Assembly: GCF_902825325.1 (NCBI RefSeq)
Contig: NZ_CADEAR010000007.1
Coordinates: 124,001 to 188,000, forward strand
Source: Brucella tritici
GTDB lineage: Bacteria; Pseudomonadota; Alphaproteobacteria; Rhizobiales; Rhizobiaceae
Direction of reading: 5' to 3'
DNA length: 64,000 bases
A model generated the notes under the pieces. That model saw nothing but the letters and a program-made list of their open reading frames with translations, was not told the DNA's origin and did not search any database. Positions 37,326 through 47,573 of the stretch are shown here, in pieces (the stretch's first letter is position 1; the number at the start of each line of letters is the position of its first letter). Made by a program: the position numbers and the translations under genes.

Positions 37326-38285
37326 ATGATGATTGCAAGACCTCTCTTCGCCTCCATGCTAAGCGCCGCTGTCTGCATGACGACGCTTGGAACGGTTGCG
37401 GTTCCAGCATTTGCTGCAGGTGCAGGTTCCGAGGTCAAAGTCATCGTTTCCGGCAACGCCATCACGAACAGCGACATTCAGCACCGCGTGGCCTTTTTGA
37501 AGCTGCAGCGCAAAGGTGGCAATCTCAGCCAGGTTGCCAAGCAAGAACTGACTGATGAAATGTTGAAGCGCGTCGAGATGAAATCGCGCGGCATCAATAT
37601 TTCCGAACAGCAGGTCGATGAGGCTTATGCCGGTTTTGCCAGCCGTAACAAGATGAGCCTGGCACAGCTCAATCAGTTGATGAACCAGTCTGGTGTTACG
37701 CCGGATCATTTCAAGAAATACATCATGGTCCAGATGGGCTGGGGCCGTCTCGTCAGTGCCCGCTTCCGTGCGACCGGCATGGTCAGCGAACAGGAAGCCG
37801 TTCAGCGCATGTTGAAGGATGGCGGCAAGAAGCCAGTGGCGACCGAATATCGCCTCCAGCAGGTGATTTTCGTGGTACCCGCCTCCAAACGTTCTCCTGC
37901 CCTGCTCTCCAAGCGCAAGCAGGAAGCCAATGCACTTCGCTCGCGCTTCCAGAACTGCGATGCAACCCGTCAGCAAGCCAAGGGCATTCTTGACGTAACC
38001 GTTCGCGATCTTGGCCGTATCATCGAGCAGCAATTGCCGAACGAATGGTCGAAAGCGGTCAAGGCAACGTCAGTCGGCGGCACCACCCCGCCGCAGGAAA
38101 CCGAGAAGGGCGTTGAATTCCTGGCCGTCTGCTCGACCAAGCAGGTATCAGATGACCGTGTTGCCCAGCTCGTCTTCTCCATGGAAGGTGCGGATTCCGC
38201 TGCCGGTCAGGAAAAGAAAGCCGAACAGCTCAGCGAGAAATATCTCAAGGAACTGCGCGAAAAGGCGACAATCGTCAATCGCTAA
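37326..38285 (+). CDS. SurA-like periplasmic chaperone/peptidyl-prolyl isomerase
   Basis: A 319-residue exported protein with a signal peptide (about 1-30, ending VAVPAFAAG), a SurA-type N-terminal chaperone domain (about 31-155; VKVIVSGNAITNSDIQHRVA, then ELTDEMLKRVEMKSRGI) and a divergent parvulin-like region (about 170-285). SurA helps outer-membrane proteins such as LptD to fold, and the lptD-surA-pdxA-ksgA order matches the classic cluster. ATG at 37326; a second ATG directly follows it. Confidence 0.88.
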   Translation: MMIARPLFASMLSAAVCMTTLGTVAVPAFAAGAGSEVKVIVSGNAITNSDIQHRVAFLKLQRKGGNLSQVAKQELTDEMLKRVEMKSRGINISEQQVDEAYAGFASRNKMSLAQLNQLMNQSGVTPDHFKKYIMVQMGWGRLVSARFRATGMVSEQEAVQRMLKDGGKKPVATEYRLQQVIFVVPASKRSPALLSKRKQEANALRSRFQNCDATRQQAKGILDVTVRDLGRIIEQQLPNEWSKAVKATSVGGTTPPQETEKGVEFLAVCSTKQVSDDRVAQLVFSMEGADSAAGQEKKAEQLSEKYLKELREKATIVNR

Positions 38286-38329
38286 ACTGACCTGACGGAT
38301 TCATCCGTATTCATTGGACTATTGACGCG

Positions 38330-39358
38330 ATGTCCGCAGCACCTGTTCCTCCCCTCGCCATCAGCATTGGCGATCCGTCCGGCATCGGCCCCGACGTTGC
38401 ACTTGTCGCCTGGCTCCGGCGCGACGAGCTTGCGCTGCCGCCTTTCGCCTTGCTGGCAGATCCGCTTCAACTTGCAGAACGTGCGCGACATCTCGGACTT
38501 GAAATCGAGATTGCGGTTGTTCCCGCCATTGCTGAGGCAAGCCGCGTGTTTTCTCATGCATTGCCGGTACTTCCGCTCGACAACAAGCTGACGGATAGCG
38601 TCGGCAAACCCTTGCCGGAGAACGCTGCTGGCATCATCGAAGCCATCGAGCGCGCCGTTGAACTCGCGCTGAAAGGTGAAGCTTCGGCAGTTGTCACCTG
38701 TCCGATTTCAAAGAAGCCGCTTTATGAAGCCGGGTTTCATCATCCGGGCCACACGGAGTTTCTGGCAGAACTGGCCAGCAAATATCTGGGCAAGCCTGTC
38801 ACGCCAGTCATGATGCTGGCCGGTCCGCAGCTTCGCGCCGTTCCGGTCACCATCCACATTCCGCTTTCCGAAGTGCCGGTCCGTTTGAATACTGCCGATA
38901 TCATCGAAGTTTCGCGGATCACCGCCACTGAGCTGCGGGAACGGTTCGGCATTCTGTCGCCGCGTCTCGCCATATCCGGGCTTAACCCGCACGCGGGAGA
39001 AGGTGGGGCCATGGGGAAAGAGGATGACGCCATCATCCTTCCCGCAATCGAGGCATTGCGCCGTGAAGGAATAAACGCTCGCGGCCCCCTGCCCGCCGAT
39101 ACGATGTTTCACGCGCCCGCCCGCGCGACCTATGATGCTGCGGTCTGCATGTATCACGATCAGGCCCTTATCCCGGCCAAGGCACTTGCATTCGATGAGA
39201 CAGTGAATGTGACCTTGGGTCTTCCCTTCATTCGCACGTCGCCGGATCATGGCACGGCTTTCGATATTGCTGGCAAAGGCATTGCCCGCCCGGACAGCCT
39301 TGTCGCGGCCATTCGTCTTGCACAGGAACTGGCTGAAAACGCAGCCAACGCACATTAA
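38330..39358 (+). CDS. pdxA: 4-hydroxythreonine-4-phosphate dehydrogenase
   Basis: A 342-residue PdxA of pyridoxal-5'-phosphate synthesis (oxidises 4-phosphohydroxy-L-threonine). Typical stretches: [14 protein letters not shown] at the start, [12 protein letters not shown] with a metal-binding His, [10 protein letters not shown], and [14 protein letters not shown] near the end. It begins 44 bases after the surA-like gene and ends 13 bases before rsmA. Confidence 0.95.
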   Translation: MSAAPVPPLAISIGDPSGIGPDVALVAWLRRDELALPPFALLADPLQLAERARHLGLEIEIAVVPAIAEASRVFSHALPVLPLDNKLTDSVGKPLPENAAGIIEAIERAVELALKGEASAVVTCPISKKPLYEAGFHHPGHTEFLAELASKYLGKPVTPVMMLAGPQLRAVPVTIHIPLSEVPVRLNTADIIEVSRITATELRERFGILSPRLAISGLNPHAGEGGAMGKEDDAIILPAIEALRREGINARGPLPADTMFHAPARATYDAAVCMYHDQALIPAKALAFDETVNVTLGLPFIRTSPDHGTAFDIAGKGIARPDSLVAAIRLAQELAENAANAH

Positions 39359-39371
39359 CGAGTACAATGGC

Positions 39372-40208
39372 ATGAGTATTGATGGCCTTCCCCCGCTTCG
39401 CGAGGTAATTGAACGGCACGATCTGATGCCGAAGAAATCGCTCGGCCAGAACTTCCTTTTCGACCTCAATCTAACATCGAAAATCGCCCGTCAGGCGGGT
39501 AATTTGCAGGATCAGCCTGTTATTGAGGTTGGCCCAGGCCCCGGCGGTCTGACCCGAGCACTTCTTGCACAAGGCGCTTATGTCACTGCAATCGAACGCG
39601 ATGAACGTTGCCTGGATGCGCTTGCGGAGATCGAAGCGCATTATCCGGGTCGTCTGCGCATCATTTCCGGTGACGCCCTTGAGCAGGATTTTGCAGCACT
39701 GTTTCCAAACGGGCCGAAGCCGCGCATCGTTGCCAATCTGCCTTACAATGTCGGCACGCAGTTGCTGCTTAACTGGCTGCTGGTCGAGCCGTGGCCGCCC
39801 TTCTATTCATCCATGACTTTGATGTTCCAACGAGAGGTCGCCGAGCGTATCGTCGCGACACCGGACAGCGATCACTATGGACGTCTGGGTGTGCTTGCCG
39901 GATGGAGAACAGTTTCCAAGATCAGTTTCGATGTGCCGCCGCAGGCATTTACGCCGCCGCCGAAAGTCATGTCGTCGGTCGTTCATATTATTCCGCGTGA
40001 AAATCCGCTGCCTTGCAACACCAATGCGCTTGGGCAAATTACGCAAGCTGCCTTTGGACAACGCCGCAAGATGCTGCGCCAGAGCCTGAAACCTGTTGGC
40101 GGCGCCGAGCTTCTCGAAAAGACCGGCATCGACGGAACGCGCCGTGCAGAAACGCTCAGCGTCGAAGAGTTTGTCGCGCTGGCAAACGCCTTTCGCCCAC
40201 TCAAATAG
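39372..40208 (+). CDS. rsmA: 16S rRNA (adenine-1518/1519 N6)-dimethyltransferase
   Basis: A 278-residue KsgA/RsmA, dimethylating two adjacent adenines in helix 45 of 16S rRNA. Motifs: [16 protein letters not shown]-binding [14 protein letters not shown], and catalytic [11 protein letters not shown] (NLPY). ATG at 39372 is taken as the start. Its stop directly abuts the stop of the convergent M23 gene (no spacer). Confidence 0.95.
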   Translation: MSIDGLPPLREVIERHDLMPKKSLGQNFLFDLNLTSKIARQAGNLQDQPVIEVGPGPGGLTRALLAQGAYVTAIERDERCLDALAEIEAHYPGRLRIISGDALEQDFAALFPNGPKPRIVANLPYNVGTQLLLNWLLVEPWPPFYSSMTLMFQREVAERIVATPDSDHYGRLGVLAGWRTVSKISFDVPPQAFTPPPKVMSSVVHIIPRENPLPCNTNALGQITQAAFGQRRKMLRQSLKPVGGAELLEKTGIDGTRRAETLSVEEFVALANAFRPLK

Positions 40209-41951
40209 TTAGTGATGACGGCTGCTTTTCCCCGAAGCTGACTTCGTGGCTTCGGGTGCAGCGGGCATGACTGGCAGCTTCATTTCGTTGACGATCTGGC
40301 CCACATGGTCGATTTCTTCGCGGAAGCTGTTCAGGGATGAGCCGGTCAGTTTTTCGCCAGCATTGAGACGCGCCGTCAACGGATCGACATATTGGTCGCC
40401 AACCTTGAGCTCGTAATAGAGGTGCGGGCCGGTCGAATAGCCCGTCGAACCGACATAGGCGATCTCTTCTCCCTGCTTCACGCGATCACCGACCTTCAAG
40501 CCCTTCTTGGCCGATGAAAGATGCGCATATGTCGTGCTGTAGCCGCCCTGATGGCGTATGCGGACATACTTGCCATATCCCTTCTGATACGAGATCAGTT
40601 CCACCACACCGTCACCCGCTGCAACGATAGGCGAGCCGATCGGCGCATCATAATCGACACCATTGTGATGTTTGCGAACATGCAGAACGGGATGGATGCG
40701 CCAGCCGAAACCATCATTGAGACGGCCATTCGGCAGCGGCTTCTGCATGAGATATTTCGTCATGGATGAACCATCTTCATTGAAATAGTCGGCACCGTTA
40801 TTGCCTTCATGACGGTACAGGCGGCGGCTCTTACCGTCTGTCGTGAACTCGACGAAAACCAGTTCCGGTTCTGTCTCTGCGCTTTTGCGGAATAGAAGGT
40901 CGATCAAATCGGGCTTTTTGCCGCCATTCAGCGAAATACCATTCTGCGAAGCCAGCTTCTCGACTTCACCAACGATTGTTTTCGGTGCACCTGCCTGCTC
41001 CAGCCGCGATGAAATGGAGCCGCTATTGCTGACCGCATTTTGCGGATGATAGGCTGTCAGCATCGCGTCGCGCGACAGGCGCGCAAAAAGGCGCTCATTG
41101 CCGGTGGCTCGGAAAACGCCATCGTCGGCGCGTCCATAGATCGCCTTGTCGATATCGCCATGCTCGAAGCGTGCAAGCGCGATATGCTGCTCTCCATCGG
41201 AGTGTTGCCTCGATTTGTCGACCAGTAGTTCAAGATTGTCACCGGGCACCAGTTCTGTGCGTGCCAGGGCCTCCTCAAGCCGCTTGCTGTCTTCAACCGC
41301 GATCCCCGCCGCTTGCAACAATGCGCCCAGTCGCTCGCGCGACTGCGGTGCGACAATAATCTCGTGAACCTTTGCACCCGAAGCGACAGCCGGTTTGGCG
41401 AGGCTGACATTCACAGGAACACCCCGTTCCAGCTCTTCCTCTGGCCGTTTCGGCAAGGATTTCGGTACGGAAATCCCTCCGCGCAGCGTGTCGTCCAAGG
41501 CAGCACGGCTGGAACCTTTGAGATCAAGCACCACATGCTGATAGGTGTATAGACGCGCATCACCGTCCTCGACGCCTTCAGCGATGTCAATACGCCGCGA
41601 TATGCGGCTGGTCGGATCGCCATTCACCGCTGGCGTCAGACGCGCCTCTTTCGTCGCGGCATGATGCTGAGCCAAGGTCGCCGGATTGACCATGACAGGT
41701 TGCGCAGCGTGACCATGGCCTACAAGTCTCCCGGTCGTAAACAGAAACCCACCTCCGGCTATGGCCATTGCTGTGATCAGCGCCAGACAGAACCGTAGAT
41801 GCGTATGCAGGGAAAACCGGACCTGCCGGAATGGTTTCAAACTGTGGGAAGAAAGCGGTTCGCCCTTCAGGGCCGACCTGAAGGCCGCAAAATCTGGCTC
41901 TGCCGTCGCAGCAACTTTTCTTTCGTTTGCTGGCGCTGACCAGAAGACCAT
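40209..41951 (-). CDS. M23 family metallopeptidase
   Basis: A 580-residue envelope protein. A single transmembrane anchor lies at about residues 50-70 (LALITAMAIAGGGFLFTTGR); the periplasmic part has a LysM/SH3-like middle section (about 190-260) and a C-terminal LytM/M23 domain (about 430-540) with HHNGVDYDAPIG and YAHLSS, whose His/Asp pattern binds zinc. It probably cuts or regulates peptidoglycan cross-links. The ATG at 41951 with GGAGAA upstream is preferred over an earlier TTG. Tail-to-tail with rsmA. Confidence 0.9.
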   Translation of the reverse strand: MVFWSAPANERKVAATAEPDFAAFRSALKGEPLSSHSLKPFRQVRFSLHTHLRFCLALITAMAIAGGGFLFTTGRLVGHGHAAQPVMVNPATLAQHHAATKEARLTPAVNGDPTSRISRRIDIAEGVEDGDARLYTYQHVVLDLKGSSRAALDDTLRGGISVPKSLPKRPEEELERGVPVNVSLAKPAVASGAKVHEIIVAPQSRERLGALLQAAGIAVEDSKRLEEALARTELVPGDNLELLVDKSRQHSDGEQHIALARFEHGDIDKAIYGRADDGVFRATGNERLFARLSRDAMLTAYHPQNAVSNSGSISSRLEQAGAPKTIVGEVEKLASQNGISLNGGKKPDLIDLLFRKSAETEPELVFVEFTTDGKSRRLYRHEGNNGADYFNEDGSSMTKYLMQKPLPNGRLNDGFGWRIHPVLHVRKHHNGVDYDAPIGSPIVAAGDGVVELISYQKGYGKYVRIRHQGGYSTTYAHLSSAKKGLKVGDRVKQGEEIAYVGSTGYSTGPHLYYELKVGDQYVDPLTARLNAGEKLTGSSLNSFREEIDHVGQIVNEMKLPVMPAAPEATKSASGKSSRHH

Positions 41952-42078
41952 TTTGAACAATTCTCCACCACTGGATTATCGGCGGATCAGTGGTAAAGAC
42001 AGCGGCCAAAATAAGGCTTACGGCGGGATATCCACCGTAAGAGAATCACATTCTGTGAATTCTGAAGATCAGGACTTC

Positions 42079-42177
42079 AGAGCGCCGTGCGTCCACTTGG
42101 ACGCACAAAGGACGCTCTAACTTATTAATCTACGCATCGTTCTTTCCGAAAATCGATTACGATTTTCGAGCCGATGC
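42079..42177. repeat. Palindromic intergenic element
   Basis: Left hairpin includes the palindrome TGCGTCCACTTGGACGCA (42087-42104); right hairpin GCATCG...CCGAAAATCG-ATTA-CGATTTTCG...CGATGC (42134-42177). Same family as 5095 and 23227. The right half overlaps the 3' end of rarD and supplies its last codons and stop. Confidence 0.78.
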
Positions 42178-43092
42178 CGTAGCCCGCCCCCGGCGATGTT
42201 CGACCAGCATCGACCACGTATAGAGCGCAAGCCCAGCCCAAATCAGCGCGAATGCACCCAGCTGCGCATTTGAGAACGGTTCGTGGAAGATGAAGATCGC
42301 AAAGAAAAACAACATCGTCGGCGTCATGTACTGCATGAGACCGAGTGTCGTATAGCGCAGCAGCTTCGCACCACCCGCATAAAGGATCAGCGGAATAGCC
42401 GTGAAAGGTCCGGCCAATAACAACATCGTCACATTGAATGCCGGGCCCGTAGAGAAATGGTCCTGACCGTTTGCGGCGAGCCATAGCACATAGCCGAGCG
42501 CCGGAATACACAGGATGAGCACTTCGAGCGTGAAGCCCTGCAGAGGTGGCATGGGCAATGATTTGCGGAAGAAACCATAGAGGCCAAAAGTCAGCGGCAG
42601 CGCCAGCGATACCCATGGCAGACCGCCTGCATTGATGGTCAGCAAAAGCACAGCCGCAAAAGCGAACCCGACAGCGACATACTGAACCTTGGTCAGCCTC
42701 TCGCCGAGAAACAGACCGCCGAGAACGACATTGAACAGGGGATTGATGTAATAGCCAAGTGCTGCACCCATCACCTGATCGTGGGCAACAGCCCAGACAT
42801 AGATCGACCAGTTAATGGTAATCAGTCCGGCGGTCAGGGCAGCCATGGCCAGCATGCGCGGCTGGCGCACGGCATTGAGAATATCCTTGAACTGCCCCAA
42901 CACAAGAAGGAGCGCCAGCGCGACCGGAACCGACCAGATCACACGGTGCGACACGACTTCCATCGCCGGGATGTGACCGAGTGCCTTGAGATAGAACGGG
43001 AGAGCGCCCCAGAGCCCATAGGCTCCGATAGCCATCAAAAACCCGCGCGACCCGTCAGACAGGCGCGTATCGGTGATGGTCTGATCGGACAT
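42157..43092 (-). CDS. rarD: RarD, EamA-type permease
   Basis: A 311-residue inner-membrane protein with ten helices, matching RarD: GFLMAIGAYGLWGALPFYLK at the start, NWSIYVWAVAHDQVMGAALGY, and LQYMTPTMLFFFAIFIFHE in the second half (the last with the M-T-P-T motif). Function in E. coli is linked to chloramphenicol sensitivity, with unknown natural substrate. The C-terminal residues SARKS are read from the palindromic element, so the tail may differ from relatives. Confidence 0.93.
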   Translation of the reverse strand: MSDQTITDTRLSDGSRGFLMAIGAYGLWGALPFYLKALGHIPAMEVVSHRVIWSVPVALALLLVLGQFKDILNAVRQPRMLAMAALTAGLITINWSIYVWAVAHDQVMGAALGYYINPLFNVVLGGLFLGERLTKVQYVAVGFAFAAVLLLTINAGGLPWVSLALPLTFGLYGFFRKSLPMPPLQGFTLEVLILCIPALGYVLWLAANGQDHFSTGPAFNVTMLLLAGPFTAIPLILYAGGAKLLRYTTLGLMQYMTPTMLFFFAIFIFHEPFSNAQLGAFALIWAGLALYTWSMLVEHRRGRATASARKS

Positions 43093-43236
43093 GCCTCTCT
43101 CCTCGGCGAAACTAAAGCTCTCCGCGCGCCGGTTGCGGCAGGCGAAGCATCGAACTTCACCTGCTATGCGCTCAACAATCCATAAAATCCATTCAATTAA
43201 ACTGATCGAAGCATCAATCGTCGTGAACAGATGGAT

Positions 43237-44850
43237 TTACTCGGCAGCGGCCAATCCGGCCATCGAACGGTTCTTCATCAGCTTGTAGTTGACCGAATCC
43301 ATCAGGGCCTGGAAGGACGCATCGATGATATTGTCCGACACGCCGACCGTGCGCCAGCGGGCGCCGGTCGCATCCCCGGATTCTATCAGAACGCGGGTGA
43401 TGGCAGCTGTGCCGCCATTAAGGATGCGCACCTTGAAATCGACCAGTTCAAGATCCTCGATCTCCGCCTGAAAGCGCCCGAGATCCTTGCGCAAAGCAAT
43501 ATCGAGCGCGTTGACCGGGCCATGCCCTTCGGCGACCGACATGCGAACCTCGCCATCGACCTCCACCTTGACTACGGCTTCGGAAACGGTCTTCAACATG
43601 CCGTTGGCATCGAAACGACGCTCGACAAGGCAGCGGAAGGATTCGACCTTGAAGAATTCCGGCTGCGGCGTCAGCATGTTGCGCGCGAGAAGTTCGAAAC
43701 TCGCATCCGCGCCTTCATAGGCATAGCCTTCGGCTTCGCGTTCCTTGACCACGGCAATCAACGTGTCGAGACGGACATCGTCCTTCGCAACGCGGATACC
43801 ACGGCGTTCCAGTTCGGCGATGAAGTTGGATTTTCCGCCCTGATCCGACACCATAACTCGCCGGCTGTTGCCGACTGTTTCCGGCGGTATATGCTCGTAG
43901 GTCTGTGGTTCCTTAAGCAGCGCCGAGGCATGAATTCCGGCTTTGGTCGCAAAAGCGGAAGTACCGGTATAGGGTGCCTGCTCCGTCGGCGGACGGTTCA
44001 AAATGTCATCGAAGGCACGCGAGATCCGCGTGATCCCCTTCAACGCGGCAGGCTTGATACCCAATTCAAAACGCTCGGCCCAATATGGCTTCAACGCAAG
44101 TGTCGGGATCAGCGAAACGAGATTGGCGTTGCCGCAACGCTCGCCGATACCGTTGAGCGTCCCCTGTACATGACGAACGCCTGCATCAATGGCGGCAAGC
44201 GAGACGGCGACCGCCTGCTCGGTATCGTTGTGCGCATGGATGCCAAGGCTCTCGCCAGGGACCACGGCCGTCACGGCAGCAACAATCTCGGCAATTTCCG
44301 ATGGCTGCGTGCCGCCATTCGTATCGCACAGTACGACCCAACGCGCGCCTGCGGAATAAGCTGCCTTGACGCAGGCGAGCGCATATTCGGGATTGGCCTT
44401 GTAGCCATCGAAGAAATGCTCACAGTCGACCAGCGCTTCCCGCCCTGCCATGCGTGCTGCGGTGACCGAAGCCGTAATTGACTCCAGATTTTCCTCATTG
44501 GTGCAGCCGAGTGCGAGACGGACATGATAGTCCCAGCTTTTGGCGACGAAGCAGACTGCATCGGCTGAAGCCTGCAGCAGACTGGAAAGACCAGGATCGT
44601 TGGATGCCGAGACGCCCGCACGCTTCGTCATGCCGAAGGCCACGAACTTGGCGCGCGCAGTCTGGCGACGCTTGAAGAAGGCCGTGTCAGTCGGGTTGGC
44701 ACCCGGATAACCACCCTCCACATAATCGACGCCCAGCTCTTCCAGCAACGCGACAATCGACTTCTTGTCTTCCACAGAGAAGTCAATGCCGGGTGTCTGC
44801 TGCCCATCCCGCAGAGTGGTGTCGTAGATGTAGATGCGCTCGCGTGCCAT
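43237..44850 (-). CDS. cimA: (R)-citramalate synthase
   Basis: A 537-residue HMGL-type enzyme condensing pyruvate with acetyl-CoA to citramalate, a route to 2-oxobutyrate for isoleucine. Features: YIYDTTLRDGQQTPGIDFSV (catalytic/metal site), GGYPGANPTD, GIHAHNDTEQAV with metal-binding HxH, and a LeuA-type regulatory dimer domain at about 395-530. The ATG at 44850 follows GGGGAG. The first 19 residues are duplicated in a short ORF just upstream whose TAA overlaps this ATG (TAATG). Confidence 0.92.
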   Translation of the reverse strand: MARERIYIYDTTLRDGQQTPGIDFSVEDKKSIVALLEELGVDYVEGGYPGANPTDTAFFKRRQTARAKFVAFGMTKRAGVSASNDPGLSSLLQASADAVCFVAKSWDYHVRLALGCTNEENLESITASVTAARMAGREALVDCEHFFDGYKANPEYALACVKAAYSAGARWVVLCDTNGGTQPSEIAEIVAAVTAVVPGESLGIHAHNDTEQAVAVSLAAIDAGVRHVQGTLNGIGERCGNANLVSLIPTLALKPYWAERFELGIKPAALKGITRISRAFDDILNRPPTEQAPYTGTSAFATKAGIHASALLKEPQTYEHIPPETVGNSRRVMVSDQGGKSNFIAELERRGIRVAKDDVRLDTLIAVVKEREAEGYAYEGADASFELLARNMLTPQPEFFKVESFRCLVERRFDANGMLKTVSEAVVKVEVDGEVRMSVAEGHGPVNALDIALRKDLGRFQAEIEDLELVDFKVRILNGGTAAITRVLIESGDATGARWRTVGVSDNIIDASFQALMDSVNYKLMKNRSMAGLAAAE

Positions 44851-45000
44851 TATTCTGCTCCCCGCATTCGGGCTGGACAGCAACCACCCGTTTCAAATTT
44901 TGTCCGTCCTCGCACGCTTCGCGGCTGCGGGCGGACGGGTAAAGTCTGCTGCCCATCCCGCAGAGTGGTGTCGTAGATGTAGATGCGCTCGCGTGCCATT
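44795..45000. repeat. 57-bp direct repeat of the cimA 5' end
   Basis: Bases 44795-44851 and 44944-45000 are identical over 57 bp, offset by 149 bases. Each copy contains, on the minus strand, the first 18 codons and part of the 19th of cimA, including its ATG. The intervening segment has a GC-rich stem (44904-44909 with 44933-44938) enclosing a secondary stem. Confidence 0.95.
44850..44999 (-). CDS. 49-codon leader ORF made by cimA duplication
   Basis: From the duplicate ATG the frame encodes 49 residues; the first 19 (MARERIYIYDTTLRDGQQT) equal the CimA N-terminus, then a new Arg/Pro/Gly-rich tail. It ends in TAA overlapping the cimA ATG by one base. This arrangement would let ribosomes from the leader re-start on cimA. 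It may instead be an untranslated remnant of duplication. Confidence 0.45.
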   Translation of the reverse strand: MARERIYIYDTTLRDGQQTLPVRPQPRSVRGRTKFETGGCCPARMRGAE

Positions 45001-45043
45001 TTGCCTGCCTGTCGGTGGGAATGCGGCCCCCGGTCAACCTTGG

Positions 45044-45532
45044 TCAACCTTGCTGTTGCGGCCAGCTTTCAGTGTCGTAATCGGGATGCTGATAGGAAAT
45101 CATGGTTCTTACAAATTCGATGCTCTCCGGATCGCGTTCGGTTGCATAACCGGGAAGGCTTGCGAGTTCCGGCACATAAGGCAGCTGCTTCTCGATGCCC
45201 CACTGGACCGTCGGCTCGATTTCCTCCGGCGCATCGAAAGCACCGATGGCAAGAGCGATCCCATCGGGCGCTTCATAGGTCAGCGGCGTTCCACATTCGG
45301 GGCAGAACCCGCGCTGCACATGATTGGACGAACGGAAACGCTTCGGCTCGTTGCGCGTCCATTCGAGCTTCGCATCACCCACCGACACCAGCGGCGCATA
45401 GAAATTGCCGAACGCTTTCTGGCACATGCGACAATGACAGATCGATGCGGAGCCCATCGCACCGTCAACGCGAAAGCGAACCGCACCGCACTGGCAACCG
45501 CCGGTATAGATCGGTTTGTTATCAAGCGTCAT
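45044..45532 (-). CDS. GFA family zinc-binding protein
   Basis: A 162-residue protein of the GFA/CENP-V fold. Zinc-binding Cys pattern: GGCQCGAVRF, ICHCRMCQKAFG and FCPECGTPL. Annotated in many genomes as glutathione-dependent formaldehyde-activating enzyme, but that activity is doubted and substrates are unknown. ATG at 45532 with GGGAGG 8 bases upstream. 25 bases after cysS in the same direction. Confidence 0.9.
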   Translation of the reverse strand: MTLDNKPIYTGGCQCGAVRFRVDGAMGSASICHCRMCQKAFGNFYAPLVSVGDAKLEWTRNEPKRFRSSNHVQRGFCPECGTPLTYEAPDGIALAIGAFDAPEEIEPTVQWGIEKQLPYVPELASLPGYATERDPESIEFVRTMISYQHPDYDTESWPQQQG

Positions 45533-45557
45533 GTCATCCTCCCTATTCAACAGCCTG

Positions 45558-47075
45558 TTAGCCTACCACATCCCAACTGGTTGTGCGTTCGCCCGTTGCC
45601 GGGTCCTTGCCATCCTTGAGCTGAACACCTTCCTGAAGCAGTTCATCGCGAATGCGGTCAGCCTCGGCCCAGTTCCTCTCATTGATGAAGCGCAGGCGCT
45701 CCGCAATACGTGCTTCAATGGCCTCACTATCCACTTCGGCCTTTGCAAAGACCGGAATGTCTTCAGCCGAAACGAAATGCGGATCGAACAGGCCCAACAG
45801 AGCCATGCCCTCGCCCAATCCGGCAACATCGCGTGCCTTGAAAGCCTTGCGCAACGCCGTGATTGCCGTCCAGCTGTTCAGATCGTCAGACAGGGCCTCG
45901 ACGACCTCACCAACTGCAGTCAGCGTTTGCGGCAATTCGAAACCCCTGTCGCGCAGCAAGCCATACCAGCGATGCAGTTCATCGGCAGATTCTGCCAGAC
46001 GCTGCGCCGTCCAGTTGATCGGCTCGCGATAATGCGTCTGCAGCATCGACAGGCGAGCCGCCAGACCGACCCAGCGATCGCGCGCATCGACGTCGTCCCA
46101 TACACCCAATTGCGGCAGGCCTTCGTTCAGCACATCGCGAATGGTGATGAAGTTGCCGAGTGATTTCGACATCTTCTGCCCTTCGACCTGCAAGAAGCCG
46201 TTATGCATCCATATGCTTGCCATCCGCTCGGTGCCGAACGCGCAGCATGACTGCGCAATTTCGTTCTCGTGATGCGGGAAGACGAGATCGATACCGCCGC
46301 CATGGATGTCGAACTGGTTCTTCAGCGGATCATCGCACTTCAATCCGCCACCAAACGGCTCAAGCAGCTTGGCCATAGACATGGCCGAGCACTCGATATG
46401 CCAACCCGGCCGGCCCAGCACCGCAATCCCCGCAGGAGACGACCAGCCCGGCTCGCCCTCTTTCGACGGTTTCCACAAGACGAAATCCATTTCGTCCCGC
46501 TTGTAGGATGCTACGTCGACGCGGGCACCTGCCAGCATCTCATCCAGTGAGCGGCGAGCAAGCGCGCCGTAGCGCGGTCCCTTCCGTTCATTCATGGCGG
46601 ACGGCGAGAAGAGGACATGATCCTCAGCCACATAGGCTACACCTAGCTTCACGAGACGATCGATCATCGCGCGCATCTCGTCCATATGCTCGGTCGCACG
46701 CGGCTGTACGGTCGGCTGTAGATTACCAAGCGCCGTCACATCAGCCTGAAACTGTGCGTTGGTGCTTTCCGTCACCCGACGAATGGCTTCATTGAAGGAT
46801 AGATCAGGGTAATCGCGCGCGGCGCGTGCATTAATCTTGTCATCGACATCGGTAATGTTGCGCGCATAGGTGACGTGTTCCGCGCCATAGACATGACGCA
46901 GCAAACGGAACAACACGTCGAAAACGATCACCGGACGAGCGTTGCCTATATGCGCGAAGTCATAAACTGTCGGTCCGCAGACATACATGCGCACATTGTC
47001 GGCATCGATGGGAGAAAACTCCTCCTTCGTGCGGGTCAGCGTGTTGTACAGACGCAGTTGCGGCGCATAAGCCAT
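45558..47075 (-). CDS. cysS: Cysteinyl-tRNA synthetase
   Basis: A 505-residue class I aminoacyl-tRNA synthetase. Class motifs: HIGNARP ([18 protein letters not shown]) near residue 42 and KMSKSLGN. Zinc ligands: C30 region, a Cys in ECSAMS, and HHENE. The ATG at 47075 begins [15 protein letters not shown]. Length normal. A palindromic element lies just upstream. Confidence 0.97.
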   Translation of the reverse strand: MAYAPQLRLYNTLTRTKEEFSPIDADNVRMYVCGPTVYDFAHIGNARPVIVFDVLFRLLRHVYGAEHVTYARNITDVDDKINARAARDYPDLSFNEAIRRVTESTNAQFQADVTALGNLQPTVQPRATEHMDEMRAMIDRLVKLGVAYVAEDHVLFSPSAMNERKGPRYGALARRSLDEMLAGARVDVASYKRDEMDFVLWKPSKEGEPGWSSPAGIAVLGRPGWHIECSAMSMAKLLEPFGGGLKCDDPLKNQFDIHGGGIDLVFPHHENEIAQSCCAFGTERMASIWMHNGFLQVEGQKMSKSLGNFITIRDVLNEGLPQLGVWDDVDARDRWVGLAARLSMLQTHYREPINWTAQRLAESADELHRWYGLLRDRGFELPQTLTAVGEVVEALSDDLNSWTAITALRKAFKARDVAGLGEGMALLGLFDPHFVSAEDIPVFAKAEVDSEAIEARIAERLRFINERNWAEADRIRDELLQEGVQLKDGKDPATGERTTSWDVVG

Positions 47076-47098
47076 TGTAAATATTCCCCAAAAAGACC

Positions 47099-47199
47099 TG
47101 CTGGAACCGTTCCGCTCAAACAATATGCGGCACTGCTCCAGCTACTGTTTTCACGCATTATCCCACGCAAAACCGCTTCGCACTTTTGCTGGAAATGCT
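47099..47199. repeat. Palindromic intergenic element, copy A
   Basis: Two half-elements upstream of cysS; the right one (47154-47199) is 46 bp long and is matched by an inverted copy at 47768-47813 with one mismatch. Its arms include CGCAAAACCGCTTCGCACTTTTGC. The region 47200-47573 after it holds no supported gene except a possible very short broken ORF. Confidence 0.82.
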
Positions 47200-47573
47200 A
47201 AGCGCAATTGACCGCAGCCGACTGACCGGGGCGTTATCATCCAATTTTTATGAAAGGGAGACGAAAACGGCCGGGCCAGCAGGCTGCTAGCCAATAATAA
47301 TCGCACAAATACAAATGATCGTGGTCGGCGTTTTCATGATTGCACTTATCCTCAGAGGGAGTGCCTCCGTCAAGAGCTTTCGCTAAGTACCTGTTCCAAA
47401 AGTCACCCTGCCCTGCCGCAAGCACCCGGATCGCCGTGTTTGTTGTATTTTTGCAACCTGCGAGCGCCCTCTCCAGCGTTAACCGGAAAACCGCAAAACC
47501 GGCTCCAAACAGCCTTCATTCGGTCTCAATCAATCACAAAATGGTGAGCAGGCATTATCGAAAGGAAGGACCA

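Noticed and set aside
43231..44481. A 416-codon plus-strand frame
   Set aside because: Antisense to cimA.
44851..45043. T-box or other classic riboswitch before cimA
   Set aside because: No recognisable T-box or riboswitch core; the structure is explained by the duplication and a GC stem.
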